From Allomuricauda sp. F6463D (GTDB lineage Bacteria; Bacteroidota; Bacteroidia; Flavobacteriales; Flavobacteriaceae), in contig NZ_JALKAN010000003.1 of the NCBI RefSeq assembly GCF_023015965.1, positions 186,001 through 250,000 on the forward strand: 64,000 bases of DNA, given 5' to 3'. The position numbers and the translations under genes are program-made. Numbering within the stretch: position 1 is the first letter of the stretch; every line of letters begins with the position of its first letter. Below are positions 18,022 to 26,935 of the stretch, one piece after another. The notes beneath the pieces were generated by a model, which saw nothing but the letters and a program-made list of their open reading frames with translations, had not been told where the DNA came from and searched no databases.

Positions 18022-20213
18022 ATGGAGCCTTCCATTTTACTTCTGAAGATATTCTCACCTATTTTTTGATAGAAAACCTCTGGTTTAAATGGCTTGGTGA
18101 CCACATCGTTACAGCCTGCTTCGTAAAAGCTCTCCAAACTATCGTCCAATGAAATGGCGGTTAGGGCAATAATGGGAATGTTTTTGTCGAACTTTCGTAT
18201 TTGTCGTGTTGCTTCCTCGCCGCTTATGCCGGGCATATGGATATCCATTAAAATAGCATCGTATTTATTGGTTTTGGCCAAATCGATGGCTTCGTTGCCG
18301 TTATTGGCAATGTTACAGGTGATCTCTTTTTTAGTGAGCATTTTTTTGGTGATTACCTGATTTATTTTATTGTCTTCGACCACTAGAACATGTAATCCTT
18401 TAAATTGAAATTCTTCAGGACTCAGTTCAAAGGCAATATCCTCTCCTTCTTTGGTTTCATAATCCAAATCCATTTCAAAATAGAAGGAACTTCCATGGCC
18501 AACGTCACTGTCCAAATTAATAGTACTACCGAACAAGCCTAGGAGACTTTTAACTATAGTTAATCCAAGTCCCGTTCCTCCATATTCTCGGTTAATTTGA
18601 ATGGATCCCTGTTCAAAACTGTCAAATATATGTTGTTGCTGTTCTTCCGATATTCCGATTCCGTTGTCCCTTACTTCAAAATACAGCTTTACATTGTCCT
18701 CTTCTTTCTTAAGCATTTTTACTATGACCTCTACCTTGCCGTTTTTGGTGAATTTAAGAGCATTTCCAACAAGGTTCATGAAAATTTGGGATAGCTTTAC
18801 AGGATCTCCCAATAATTTTTTCGGAATGGTTCGGTCGTAATTTAAGATGAGTTCAGTATTCTTTTCATTGGCATTTTGTTGGAGCGATTCCACGACATCC
18901 CCAAGTACTTTTTCTAGATTGAGATCTACGTTGAGGGGTTCAAGTTTATCCGCATCAATTTTATTGATTTGAAGAATATCGTTTATGAAATTTAGCAGGT
19001 ATTCTCCCGAGAATTTTAAAGATTTTAAATGCTCTTTTTGATGTTCGGAAGGGTTTTCTTCCAATAATAGGTGGGTAAGGCCCGTAACAGCGTACAAAGG
19101 TGTTCTAAGCTCGTGTGTTACCGTAGATAAAAAATTGGTTTTTGCCTCCATGGCTGAAACCGCCGCATCCCGCGCTAATTCGAGTTCCTTGTTTTTGGTA
19201 TAAAGAAGATCGTTGGTCTTTAATTTTATTTGGTTGTTGCGGAACAATGAAACGGCCAAAAGAGAAATAATTGTCAAAAAAGCAGAAGTTAAAATGGCCG
19301 TTATCTCTGAACGGTTTTTTGATTCACTCAACTCTTCGTTCTTGGCTTGAAGCTTATTGAGTTCATTCATTTGGTGATTGAAACGGATTTTATCCGCTGT
19401 ATCCAAGTCTAGTTTTACTTTTTCCGAATTAAATATGGAATCTTTGATTTGAGCCAAACTTTTGGCATATATCAGGGCTTCACTATAATTGCCGTTGGTT
19501 TCATAAATCTTTGATAGCTGCTCGTAGGCATTTTTTATTTCCTTGGCGAAACCATGTTTTTGAGCCAATTCCAAAGCAGCTTTGGAATGGATAATACTTT
19601 CTTCAAGGTCGTTTAGGGTGATACTGATTTTGGCCAACTGCAAGTTTGCTTTTGTTGCCAAATAGGCCCGCTCCTTATCGTCTGAGTTAACTATGAGCGC
19701 ATGCAGGTTTTTTATGGCGTCATCATATTTTTCAATATTGGTATAGATGTTTGCCTCCAGTAAAAGTATGTTGTTGGTAAGGTTTCTGTTATTGCTCAAT
19801 TTCCTCGATTCTTCCAGTTGTTTCAACGCCTGAAAGTTGTTGCCTTCACTATATCTAAGTGAGGCATCCAAATATAAATGAAATGCCTGGCCGTAAGAAT
19901 ATGAGGTGTCCTTTAATAGGATGCTGGCCCGGTCCCAGTAAAAAATTGCTGTTTCTTGATCACCTTGTTCTAAAAATAATCGTGCGTATTGGTGATAAGT
20001 GTCAAGTAAAAGTTTGGAGTCTTCATTGCTTTCTGCAATGTTGGCTGCTTCGTTCAAAGCCTCTAAAGCTAAATCCACTTTGTTTTCGTGGCGGTAGCTC
20101 ATAAACTCATCAAAAATTGACATTACATCTGAGGTGGAATTACTTTCATTTTGGGCAAAACAAAGTTGAATGCATAGAAGCATGCACAAGAGAAGCGGCG
20201 ATTTTACGCCCAT
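18018..20213 (-). CDS. TPR hybrid sensor histidine kinase with receiver domain
   Basis: A 731-residue protein starting at ATG 20213 (the frame extends to a TTG at 20240, but the ATG gives a clean signal peptide 'MGVKSPLLLCMLLCIQLCFAQ'). Order: signal peptide, periplasmic TPR-like repeats (about residues 25-290), one membrane helix (about 295-325), a dimerisation domain with phospho-accepting H367 in 'TVTHELRTPL', an ATPase domain ('GIGISEEQQ', 'GGTGLGLTIVK'), and a receiver with D657 in 'ILMDIHMPG'. No DNA-binding output is fused. It lies 23 bases behind gap on the same strand. Confidence 0.9.
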   Translation of the reverse strand: MGVKSPLLLCMLLCIQLCFAQNESNSTSDVMSIFDEFMSYRHENKVDLALEALNEAANIAESNEDSKLLLDTYHQYARLFLEQGDQETAIFYWDRASILLKDTSYSYGQAFHLYLDASLRYSEGNNFQALKQLEESRKLSNNRNLTNNILLLEANIYTNIEKYDDAIKNLHALIVNSDDKERAYLATKANLQLAKISITLNDLEESIIHSKAALELAQKHGFAKEIKNAYEQLSKIYETNGNYSEALIYAKSLAQIKDSIFNSEKVKLDLDTADKIRFNHQMNELNKLQAKNEELSESKNRSEITAILTSAFLTIISLLAVSLFRNNQIKLKTNDLLYTKNKELELARDAAVSAMEAKTNFLSTVTHELRTPLYAVTGLTHLLLEENPSEHQKEHLKSLKFSGEYLLNFINDILQINKIDADKLEPLNVDLNLEKVLGDVVESLQQNANEKNTELILNYDRTIPKKLLGDPVKLSQIFMNLVGNALKFTKNGKVEVIVKMLKKEEDNVKLYFEVRDNGIGISEEQQQHIFDSFEQGSIQINREYGGTGLGLTIVKSLLGLFGSTINLDSDVGHGSSFYFEMDLDYETKEGEDIAFELSPEEFQFKGLHVLVVEDNKINQVITKKMLTKKEITCNIANNGNEAIDLAKTNKYDAILMDIHMPGISGEEATRQIRKFDKNIPIIALTAISLDDSLESFYEAGCNDVVTKPFKPEVFYQKIGENIFRSKMEGSI

Positions 20214-20236
20214 CTTTTTGTTTGCTAGTTTGAATT

Positions 20237-21247
20237 TCAAATGTATTTTTTCTTAATGAGCAAAACGATTAAATCAATTATTCTGGAGCAATATCCAGTT
20301 TCATTGTCATACCAACCAATGATTTTTACCATTTTACCAATCACGGAGGTCATCAATGAATCAAACGTACAAGAGTAACAACTATTGTTTATGTCAATGG
20401 AAACAATAGGGTCTTCCGTATAATTGAGTATGCCTTTTAGGCTGTTTTCCGCTTGTATCTTAAAGGTAGTGTTTATTTCTTCAATGGAAGTTTCTTTTAT
20501 AACATTGAAAGTGATGTCCGTTAGTGAGCCATTTGGAACAGGAACGCGAATGCCACACCCACCTATAGTATTGGATAGTTCTGGGAAAATACTGGTCAAG
20601 GCTTTAGCAGCACCTGTGGTTGTCGGAATTATAGATTGGCCAGCAGCCCGGGCCCTTCTAAGGTCTCGGTGTGGACTGTCGTGTAAACTTTGGTCAGAAG
20701 TGTAGGAATGTATTGTAGTGATATATGCCTGTTCTATGCCGCACAGTTCATTTATGACTTTGATCATTGGGGCAGCATTGTTGGTGGTACATGATGCATT
20801 GGAGATAATATCGTCGTTAACATCGATAATTTCGTCATTAACGCCCAAAACCACCATTTTGATGGAATCATCCATCGGAGGAACGGATAGGATTACTTTC
20901 TTGGCCCCATTTTTTACGTGGAATTCCAAATCTTCCGGTGTTTTAAATTTTCCTGTGGATTCCACAACTAAATCAACTTGATGGGATTTCCAATCAATTT
21001 CTTTGGGGTGATTGTGGTTGAGGACAGGTATTTCCCTGCCATCGAAACGAATATTGTTATTGTTGTGGCTTACATCCGCATTGAATGTTCCGTGGATGCT
21101 ATCATATTTAAGTAGATGGGCCAAGGTTTCCGCGTTGGCCAAATCGTTTATAGCTACTACGCTTATATTTGGATGATTGTGTAAAAGCCTAAAAAGGGTT
21201 CTACCAATACGTCCAAAGCCGTTTATTCCAACAGTGATATTTTTCAT
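20237..21247 (-). CDS. gap: Type I glyceraldehyde-3-phosphate dehydrogenase
   Basis: A 336-residue NAD(P)-dependent enzyme of glycolysis/gluconeogenesis. The Rossmann motif is 'VGINGFGRIGR', the catalytic cysteine is C153 in 'NASCTTNNAAP', and the histidine/arginine block 'TIHSYTSDQ' ... 'PHRDLRRARAA' is intact. The usual second cysteine (CTTNC) is Asn here. Context (lipA upstream by 21 bases, a histidine kinase downstream) differs from a glycolytic operon. It may be one of two gap paralogues in the genome, which is inference. Confidence 0.92.
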   Translation of the reverse strand: MKNITVGINGFGRIGRTLFRLLHNHPNISVVAINDLANAETLAHLLKYDSIHGTFNADVSHNNNNIRFDGREIPVLNHNHPKEIDWKSHQVDLVVESTGKFKTPEDLEFHVKNGAKKVILSVPPMDDSIKMVVLGVNDEIIDVNDDIISNASCTTNNAAPMIKVINELCGIEQAYITTIHSYTSDQSLHDSPHRDLRRARAAGQSIIPTTTGAAKALTSIFPELSNTIGGCGIRVPVPNGSLTDITFNVIKETSIEEINTTFKIQAENSLKGILNYTEDPIVSIDINNSCYSCTFDSLMTSVIGKMVKIIGWYDNETGYCSRIIDLIVLLIKKKYI

Positions 21248-21268
21248 GATTGGGAGGGAGGAGAGGTG

Positions 21269-22144
21269 CTAATCAATATGTTTATGTGCTTTGTAAGATG
21301 AGCGAACCAAGGCGCCACTTTCAACGTGCCTAAAGCCCATTTCCAAACCTAATTCCTCATATTTTTTGAACTGCTCGGGTAAAATAAACTGCTTTACAGG
21401 CAAGTGCTTTTTTGAAGGTTGTAGGTATTGACCAATAGTAACTACATCGACACCAACATTCCTAAGGTCTTTCATGGTGGAGATTACTTCATGCTCTTCT
21501 TCACCTAAACCGAGCATAATACCCGATTTGGTTCTGTTTGCACCATTTTTCTTTAAATAATCCAGAACTTCCAAGCTTCGTTCGTATTTGGCCTGTATCC
21601 TAACTTCCCTAGTCAATCGCTTTACGGTTTCCATGTTGTGGGAGATAACTTCTGGAGCTACGTTCAATATGCGGTCCAAATGTGTGGAAATGCCTTGAAA
21701 ATCAGGAATAAGGGTTTCCATGGTGGTATCAGGGTTCATTCTTCTAACGGCCTTAACCGTCTCTCCCCAAATAATTGACCCCATGTCCTTAAGGTCGTCT
21801 CGATCTACAGAGGTAAGCACAGCATGTTTTATCTTCATGATCTTTATAGATCGTGCCACTTTTTCAGGTTCTGCCCAATCCACTGTTTCGGGTCTACCTG
21901 TTTTTACCCCACAAAATCCGCAGGAGCGTGTACAAATATTACCCAAAATCATAAAAGTAGCAGTTCCTTCACCCCAACATTCACCCATATTTGGGCAACT
22001 TCCAGAAGTGCAAATGGTATTCAAGTCGTATTTGTCAACCAATCCTCTGAGCTGGGTGTACTTTTTACCCGTAGGGAGCTTCACTCTTAGCCATTTTGGC
22101 TTTCCCTTTGGAGGAAGAACGTTTTCTGCTACGCTTGTGCTCAT
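21269..22144 (-). CDS. lipA: Lipoyl synthase
   Basis: A 291-residue radical SAM enzyme that inserts two sulphurs into octanoyl-carrier proteins. Both iron-sulphur sites are visible: the auxiliary cluster cysteines C45, C50 and C56 ('[12 protein letters not shown]') and the radical SAM triplet C71, C75 and C78 ('CTRSCGFC'). The C-terminal arginine/serine segment '[15 protein letters not shown]' supplies the family's conserved serine. It starts 15 bases after the sigma factor gene. Confidence 0.96.
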   Translation of the reverse strand: MSTSVAENVLPPKGKPKWLRVKLPTGKKYTQLRGLVDKYDLNTICTSGSCPNMGECWGEGTATFMILGNICTRSCGFCGVKTGRPETVDWAEPEKVARSIKIMKIKHAVLTSVDRDDLKDMGSIIWGETVKAVRRMNPDTTMETLIPDFQGISTHLDRILNVAPEVISHNMETVKRLTREVRIQAKYERSLEVLDYLKKNGANRTKSGIMLGLGEEEHEVISTMKDLRNVGVDVVTIGQYLQPSKKHLPVKQFILPEQFKKYEELGLEMGFRHVESGALVRSSYKAHKHID

Positions 22145-22159
22145 ACAATTTAATTTGTA

Positions 22160-22768
22160 TTAACAAAGGTACAAAACTGGAAAGGAAAATTTATGAACCC
22201 GGACGGGGCAATTTTTTTTGATGACTTCAGCCAAAAGTTTTTTTGCCCGAAGCAATTTTACCTTCACATTGTTTATGGGTTCGTTGAGCTCTTTGGCGAT
22301 GTCGGCATAACTCAATTCATGAAAATAACGTAGGTTGATGACCTTTTGGTAGTGTGGCTTTAATTTTTTGATGTCTCTAAGTAAATTGGCCAAATTCTGC
22401 TCGGTAATCAATCGGTCTTCTACCGATGGTGTTTCGTCCAAAACTCTCTTTACTTCGTCCCCTCGGGAATCCATATCGTTAAGTAAGCTTCTTTTGCGTT
22501 TTCGAAGAAGGTCTACATGGAGGTTTTTGGAAATGGTTATGAGCCAGGTTTTGAACTCAAATGCGTCATCATAAGTTTCAATTCTATCAAATGCTCGGGA
22601 AAATGTTCTTATGGTGATGTCTTCTGCATCATTTTCATTTTTGGTGCGAAGTATCTGAAAACTGTAAACATCGTTCCAGAAAGTATCCAAAAGTGTGCTA
22701 AAGGCAATTTGGTTTCCTTTTTTTGCCTTTTGTATAATTTCTTTGATGGAATCGTCAGTTTTTTCCAA
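22160..22768 (-). CDS. Sigma-70 family RNA polymerase factor (ECF type)
   Basis: A 202-residue factor with region 2 ('NDAEDITIRTFSRAFDRI', 'FKTWLITISKNLHVDLLRK') and region 4 ('VINLRYFHELSYADIAKEL', 'INNVKVKLLRAKKLL'). The reading frame offers only a TTG start at 22768: the TAA stop just upstream excludes any ATG, and no later ATG precedes region 2. No anti-sigma gene is adjacent; a small Cys-rich membrane protein gene lies upstream. The regulon is unknown. Confidence 0.88.
   Translation of the reverse strand: MEKTDDSIKEIIQKAKKGNQIAFSTLLDTFWNDVYSFQILRTKNENDAEDITIRTFSRAFDRIETYDDAFEFKTWLITISKNLHVDLLRKRKRSLLNDMDSRGDEVKRVLDETPSVEDRLITEQNLANLLRDIKKLKPHYQKVINLRYFHELSYADIAKELNEPINNVKVKLLRAKKLLAEVIKKNCPVRVHKFSFPVLYLC
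22164..22171 (-). promoter_or_regulatory. Candidate -7 element TACCTTTG for lipA
   Basis: This TAnnTTTG match lies 19 bases before the lipA ATG, inside the tail of the sigma gene. The 15-mer TTTTGTACCTTTGTT around it also occurs upstream of the small membrane protein (23024-23031). No proper -33 TTG is visible. Confidence 0.35.
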
Positions 22769-22798
22769 AAATTAAAGATTGCCTTTAAATATATAAAG

Positions 22799-23008
22799 TT
22801 ATGGAGTGTTGGAGACAGTGTCTTTTTTGCAATCTTGTTCATCAGGAAGTTTACCGCAAAACCCGCAAGCTTCCCCGTCTTTGTTTAAAAACGGACTTTG
22901 GCTTGCGCATGTGCCAGCAAACTCACCGTTCTTTTTACCCCAGATTTTAATGGCAATACCTGCAAATGCGAGTGCCAATAATCCAATTGTAACTAGTGCT
23001 AACTTCAT
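22799..23008 (-). CDS. Small Cys-rich membrane-anchored protein
   Basis: A 69-residue protein starting at ATG 23008 (an ATG six codons earlier is less likely). One N-terminal membrane helix ('LALVTIGLLALAFAGIAI') is followed by a short soluble tail with four cysteines in the pattern C-x14-C-x2-C-x8-C ('TCASQS', 'ACGFCGKL', 'QDC'). It is known in flavobacteria as a 'membrane or secreted protein' without a function. It lies 30 bases ahead of the sigma factor gene and could be co-transcribed with it. Confidence 0.75.
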   Translation of the reverse strand: MKLALVTIGLLALAFAGIAIKIWGKKNGEFAGTCASQSPFLNKDGEACGFCGKLPDEQDCKKDTVSNTP

Positions 23009-23023
23009 AATCCAACTTTTGAA

Positions 23024-23031
23024 CAAAGGTA
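23024..23031 (-). promoter_or_regulatory. Candidate -7 element TACCTTTG
   Basis: This TAnnTTTG match lies 15 bases before the ATG at 23008, within the same TTTTGTACCTTTGTT 15-mer found before lipA. The -33 box is not obvious. Confidence 0.35.
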
Positions 23032-23059
23032 CAAAATACCTTGTTAAACCTTGAATTTA

Positions 23060-23818
23060 TTAATATTTGATATTGGCCACAATATTGTCCACGGATGGAG
23101 CACTGTTTCCGCCTTTTGGCTCAATGGTGATGTAACCAACAGCGTTATCGGCATAAGGTAGCGCTAGCAACTTGTCTTTTTCGTCAAAATCCTTGATTAC
23201 TCCCAAATTTACCAACTCACCATTCACTTCGGCCCACATCTGGAAACATTTGTCTTCTGGCAACTCAGGTACATTGCTGACATTGATGTAGGAAAGTTTT
23301 TTAACAGGATTGATGTAGGCAATGGCCTTAAGTGCTTTGCCTTCTTTTTCTCCTTTTACCTGATATTTTTTGGTCGCCGGATTGTTCAGAACGATAAATT
23401 GGTTTCTCATATCGGCCAATTGATCTTTCATATTGTTCTCCAAATACTTAATCTGGTTGGTGACCAGGGTATTTTCTTCTTGAAGTGTTTGGTTCTCATT
23501 CCAGAAGAAGAGAGAGGAACCAGCAAAAATCATAATAGCCACACTTGCAGCAATGGCATAACGCAAGAACCTTTTGCTTACCATAGTCTCTTTTCTTGCA
23601 CTGGCAAGTATAACCTCTTTAAGGCCTTCTGGTGTCTTTTTAGCGTATAAATTAGCAAATGTCTCCAAGTTTTTTTGAAGCTCATCATATGTTTCCCTTA
23701 CCTCGGGATACATGGCGATATACCTTTCTGCCTTTTGGGTCTCATCCTTGGTTGTATCTCCCATAAGATACTTTTCCAAGATGTCGGATTCTAAAAATAT
23801 TTTTACTTTTTCCTTCAT
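23060..23818 (-). CDS. Anti-sigma factor, RskA type
   Basis: A 252-residue membrane anti-sigma factor. The N-terminal helical domain that would hold the sigma factor is residues 1-80. One transmembrane helix ('YAIAASVAIMIFAGSSLFF', about 89-107) and a short coiled segment follow, then a periplasmic RskA-like beta domain ('LPEDKCFQMWAEVNGELVNLG', about 185-250). The ATGA overlap with the upstream sigma gene makes this a cognate pair. Confidence 0.9.
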   Translation of the reverse strand: MKEKVKIFLESDILEKYLMGDTTKDETQKAERYIAMYPEVRETYDELQKNLETFANLYAKKTPEGLKEVILASARKETMVSKRFLRYAIAASVAIMIFAGSSLFFWNENQTLQEENTLVTNQIKYLENNMKDQLADMRNQFIVLNNPATKKYQVKGEKEGKALKAIAYINPVKKLSYINVSNVPELPEDKCFQMWAEVNGELVNLGVIKDFDEKDKLLALPYADNAVGYITIEPKGGNSAPSVDNIVANIKY

Positions 23819-24381
23819 GACAATAAGTTTAAGATAAGGAGCAAAGACATAGTTGTGCCGTAAATTTTTCCAAGTTCGCGAAGTCCTATTTTTAATCTGG
23901 ATTTAATTGTTCCTAAGGGAATGTCCAGTTCATCACTCGCTTCCTGCTGCGTCATTCCTTCAAAAAACAGGGCTTCAAGAACAACTTTGTACTTGTCTTC
24001 AATTTTGTCCAAGTTTTCTTGGATGTCCAAATGTTCGGGGTTTATACCTTTAACTCCTAAATTATATACGTCTGAAACGTCTATTTGGATTTCCTTATCC
24101 GATTTATTTGTAATGCTTCTTAACTTATCAATAGCAGTATTTCGGGTTATTCTGAAGAGCCATGTAAAAAGTTTGGCTTTGGAAGCATCGTAAGTGTCCG
24201 CTTTTTTCCAAATTTTAATGAAACTTTCTTGTAGTACATCTTGAGCCAAATCTTCGTCTTTTACCACTTTATAAGCAACACCAAAGAGTGTATCACCGTA
24301 GTTTTCATACAACAGGGAAATAGCCTTATCGTCTTTTTCCGCGAGGAGTGAAACGATATGTCTTTCGATTAGTGTGCTCAT
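23815..24381 (-). CDS. ECF RNA polymerase sigma factor (pair of the RskA anti-sigma)
   Basis: A 188-residue sigma-70 family factor. Region 2 is 'EDLAQDVLQESFIKIWKKA' plus 'FTWLFRITRNTAIDKLRS'. Region 4 is 'LEALFFEGMTQQEASDEL' plus 'PLGTIKSRLKIGLREL'. It ends in an unusual hydrophobic stretch (TTMSLLLILNLLS). The stop overlaps the anti-sigma start by four bases. A TAGCTTTG element at 24448-24455 on this strand is a plausible -7 box about 65 bases upstream. Confidence 0.92.
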   Translation of the reverse strand: MSTLIERHIVSLLAEKDDKAISLLYENYGDTLFGVAYKVVKDEDLAQDVLQESFIKIWKKADTYDASKAKLFTWLFRITRNTAIDKLRSITNKSDKEIQIDVSDVYNLGVKGINPEHLDIQENLDKIEDKYKVVLEALFFEGMTQQEASDELDIPLGTIKSRLKIGLRELGKIYGTTMSLLLILNLLS

Positions 24382-24447
24382 TTACGAATCTTTTGGTATT
24401 TTTTTTAGGGGTTAAAATCTAAAATAGAATTTATCCCGTATATAAAA

Positions 24448-24455
24448 CAAAGCTA
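24448..24455 (-). promoter_or_regulatory. Candidate -7 element TAGCTTTG of the sigma/anti-sigma operon
   Basis: Exact TAnnTTTG match upstream of the sigma start; no TTG at the usual -33 distance. Confidence 0.35.
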
Positions 24456-24486
24456 AGACAGAAAAAGTATTTTGTCTTTGTAATAT

Positions 24487-24518
24487 TAAAAAAGTACAAA
24501 AGGACTTGTAGTCCGTAC
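24487..24518 (-). terminator. Possible terminator of the aminotransferase-murB transcript
   Basis: On the minus strand GGACT-ACA-AGTCC is followed by TTTT. Outer GTAC repeats and a second T6 run lie just beyond. The stem is only five pairs, so this is weak. Confidence 0.35.
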
Positions 24519-24550
24519 AACATATATAGATTTGGTTAGTTTGGTTTGGT

Positions 24551-24590
24551 ATAACCCTCGTTATTGATTTCAATACGGGGGTTATTTTAT
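24551..24590 (+). terminator. Hairpin at the murB 3' end with a plus-strand T run
   Basis: The arms 24551-24566 and 24571-24585 pair over about 15 positions with one bulge around an ATTT loop. T-rich sequence follows on the plus strand only. The murB stop codon lies in the right arm. Confidence 0.5.
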
Positions 24591-25598
24591 TATGTTTACT
24601 TCAGGTTCTATTTTTATTTTGTACGTCTTATTTACCACATCTTGAATTTTTTTGGCCAATTCCAAGATTTCTTTACCTGTAGCGTTGCCGTAGTTCACCA
24701 GTACAAGGGCCTGTTTTTGGTGGATGCCTGCATCTCCATAGCGTTTGCCTTTAAAGCCACATTGCTCTATGAGCCAGCCAGCCGGTATCTTATATTTATT
24801 CTCATCTATTTCATAAAAAGGAGCATCGGGGTGTCTTCTTATAAATTTATCAAACGTTTTTTTTGAAATGATCGGGTTTTTAAAAAAGCTGCCACTGTTT
24901 CCAATTTCCCTTGGATCGGGCAATTTACTTTTTCGAATGGCAATGACCGCATCGGAAACATCTTTTAGAGTCGGATGGACTATTCCTTTATCCTTGAGTT
25001 CATTTTCAATGGAACCATATCCGGTATGTAGTGCATGTTCTTTTTTGGTGAGTTTAAGATTTACAGAAGTGATAATGTATTTGTCCTTGGCCTCGTTCTT
25101 AAAAATGGAGTCTCGGTATCCAAATTTGCAGGCTTCTTTGTCAAAACCTTCCAATTCTCCTGTTTTAATGTCCATGGCGGCACAACTCACAAAAACATCT
25201 TTAAGTTCTACACCGTATGCACCTATGTTCTGTATAGGAGTGGTGCCTACATTCCCAGGGATAAGGGATAGGTTCTCCAATCCACCATAACCTTGCTCCA
25301 AGCTCCACATTACCAATTCGTGCCAATTTTCACCGGCCATCACCTTAATTTCAGCGGTATCCTCGTCCTGATCTACGAGGGTGATGCCCTTGAGATTAAT
25401 GTGTATTACCAATGCATCTACATCTGTGGTAAGCAGCATATTGCTCCCCCCACTGATTATGATTTTTTTTGGATACGCTTTAAGTTCAAGTACTTTTTGA
25501 AGTTGTACGAGTCCAGTAATCTCAACAAAAAACCTTGCTTTCACATCAATACCAAAGGTATTGTAGCTTTTTAAGGATATGTTCTCCTGAATATTCAC
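24582..25598 (-). CDS. murB: UDP-N-acetylmuramate dehydrogenase
   Basis: A 338-residue FAD enzyme that reduces UDP-N-acetylenolpyruvoylglucosamine in peptidoglycan synthesis (type I MurB length). FAD-site motifs are 'IISGGSNMLL', 'GLENLSLIPGNVGTTPIQNIGAYG' in two parts and 'YRDSIFK'; the catalytic region 'GNSGSFFKNP' and 'PAGWLIEQCGFKG' follow. The start codon is GTG 25598, overlapping the aminotransferase stop as GTGA, so translation is probably coupled. Confidence 0.95.
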   Translation of the reverse strand: MNIQENISLKSYNTFGIDVKARFFVEITGLVQLQKVLELKAYPKKIIISGGSNMLLTTDVDALVIHINLKGITLVDQDEDTAEIKVMAGENWHELVMWSLEQGYGGLENLSLIPGNVGTTPIQNIGAYGVELKDVFVSCAAMDIKTGELEGFDKEACKFGYRDSIFKNEAKDKYIITSVNLKLTKKEHALHTGYGSIENELKDKGIVHPTLKDVSDAVIAIRKSKLPDPREIGNSGSFFKNPIISKKTFDKFIRRHPDAPFYEIDENKYKIPAGWLIEQCGFKGKRYGDAGIHQKQALVLVNYGNATGKEILELAKKIQDVVNKTYKIKIEPEVNIIK

Positions 25599-26788
25599 TT
25601 GCTTTTATACACTTTTAAAGCTTTGTCCAAAATTTGGACGGCCTTCACAAGTTGCTCTTTTTCCAGCACATAGGCAATTCTTATTTGATTTTTCCCTAAG
25701 CCAGGGGTTGCATAAAAGCCTGCAGCGGGTGCCACCATTACAGTGGTGCCGTCCAAATCAAAACTTTCGAGCAAACATTGTGCAAATTGATCGGCATCAT
25801 TAATTGGTAATTCCGCAACACAATAAAATGCCCCTTGTGGAATTGCTACGTTCACTCCATCGATTTTTTTAAGTTCCGATATTAGGATGTCCCTTCTGGA
25901 AACATATTCTTTGATGACGTCATCAAAATATTCCTGAGGGGTTTCCAATGCAGCTTCACTGGCAATTTGCGCAAAGGTCGGAGGAGATAAACGAGCCTGG
26001 GCAAATTTCATTGCGGTTTGGATAACTTCGGTGTTCTTAGAGATTAAACACCCGATTCGGGCACCGCACATGCTATACCTCTTGGACACTGAATCTACAA
26101 CTATGGCATGCTCTTCCAGTCCTTTAATCTGCAAAATGGAATAGTGCTTGCGACCTTCGTATGTAAATTCTCGATACACCTCATCTGCAACGAGGAAAAG
26201 GTTATGCTTTTTTACAAGTGCGGCTAGTTGTTTTATTTCTTCTTCAGTATACAGGTAGCCGGTAGGGTTACCTGGATTACAAATAAGAATGGCCTTAGTC
26301 TTCGGTGTAATGAGCTCTTCAAACTTGGAAATTGGAGGTAGAGCAAAATTGTTTTCAATAGTGGAGGCAATTGGTTTAACAATAACTCCCGAAGCTGTAG
26401 CAAACCCATTGTAGTTGGCATAAAATGGCTCTGGGATTATTATTTCGTCATCATTGTCCATAATGGTTCCCATGGCAAAAGATAATGCTTCGGAACCACC
26501 TGTGGTCACAATAATATCCTCAGAATCAACTATAATGTCTTTTTTAGCATAATAATCGGCAATTTTAAGTCTATATGTTTCTGAGCCTTGCGTCATACTG
26601 TACTCCAAAACCTCTATGTTGTGGTTTCTAACGGCATCCAGCGCTACTTTAGGAGTTTTAATGTCGGGTTGACCAATGTTGAGGTGGATTACATGGACAC
26701 CTCGCTTTTTAGCAGCTTCCGCATAGGGTACTAATTTGCGAATTGGCGATGCGGGCATTTTATTGCCCTTATTGGAGATACTTGGCAT
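25595..26788 (-). CDS. PLP-dependent aminotransferase, class I
   Basis: A 397-residue fold-type I aminotransferase of the aspartate/aromatic aminotransferase group. Visible are 'NIGQPDIKTPK', 'TTGGSEAL', 'CNPGNPTGYLYT', 'VADEVYREF', the PLP lysine K236 in 'SVSKRYSMCGARIG' and the C-terminal arginine in 'IRIAYVLE'. The amino donor cannot be decided. It is upstream of and overlaps murB. Confidence 0.92.
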   Translation of the reverse strand: MPSISNKGNKMPASPIRKLVPYAEAAKKRGVHVIHLNIGQPDIKTPKVALDAVRNHNIEVLEYSMTQGSETYRLKIADYYAKKDIIVDSEDIIVTTGGSEALSFAMGTIMDNDDEIIIPEPFYANYNGFATASGVIVKPIASTIENNFALPPISKFEELITPKTKAILICNPGNPTGYLYTEEEIKQLAALVKKHNLFLVADEVYREFTYEGRKHYSILQIKGLEEHAIVVDSVSKRYSMCGARIGCLISKNTEVIQTAMKFAQARLSPPTFAQIASEAALETPQEYFDDVIKEYVSRRDILISELKKIDGVNVAIPQGAFYCVAELPINDADQFAQCLLESFDLDGTTVMVAPAAGFYATPGLGKNQIRIAYVLEKEQLVKAVQILDKALKVYKSK

Positions 26789-26935
26789 GAGCTAAAATTT
26801 TGACAAAAATGAGAAAACCAATTATTGAAACCAACAACTTTAGAGAATAATTAGTGGATTATTGATATGTTAAATAAAAGTGGCTTTTGGCTTAAAATTG
26901 TTATATTTAATAAGTATGATTAATTGATATTAAGA

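Noticed and set aside
20214..20240. Four-base overlap between gap and the hybrid kinase
   Set aside because: The overlap arises only if the kinase uses a TTG at 20240; the ATG at 20213 yields a clean signal peptide and leaves a 23-base gap.
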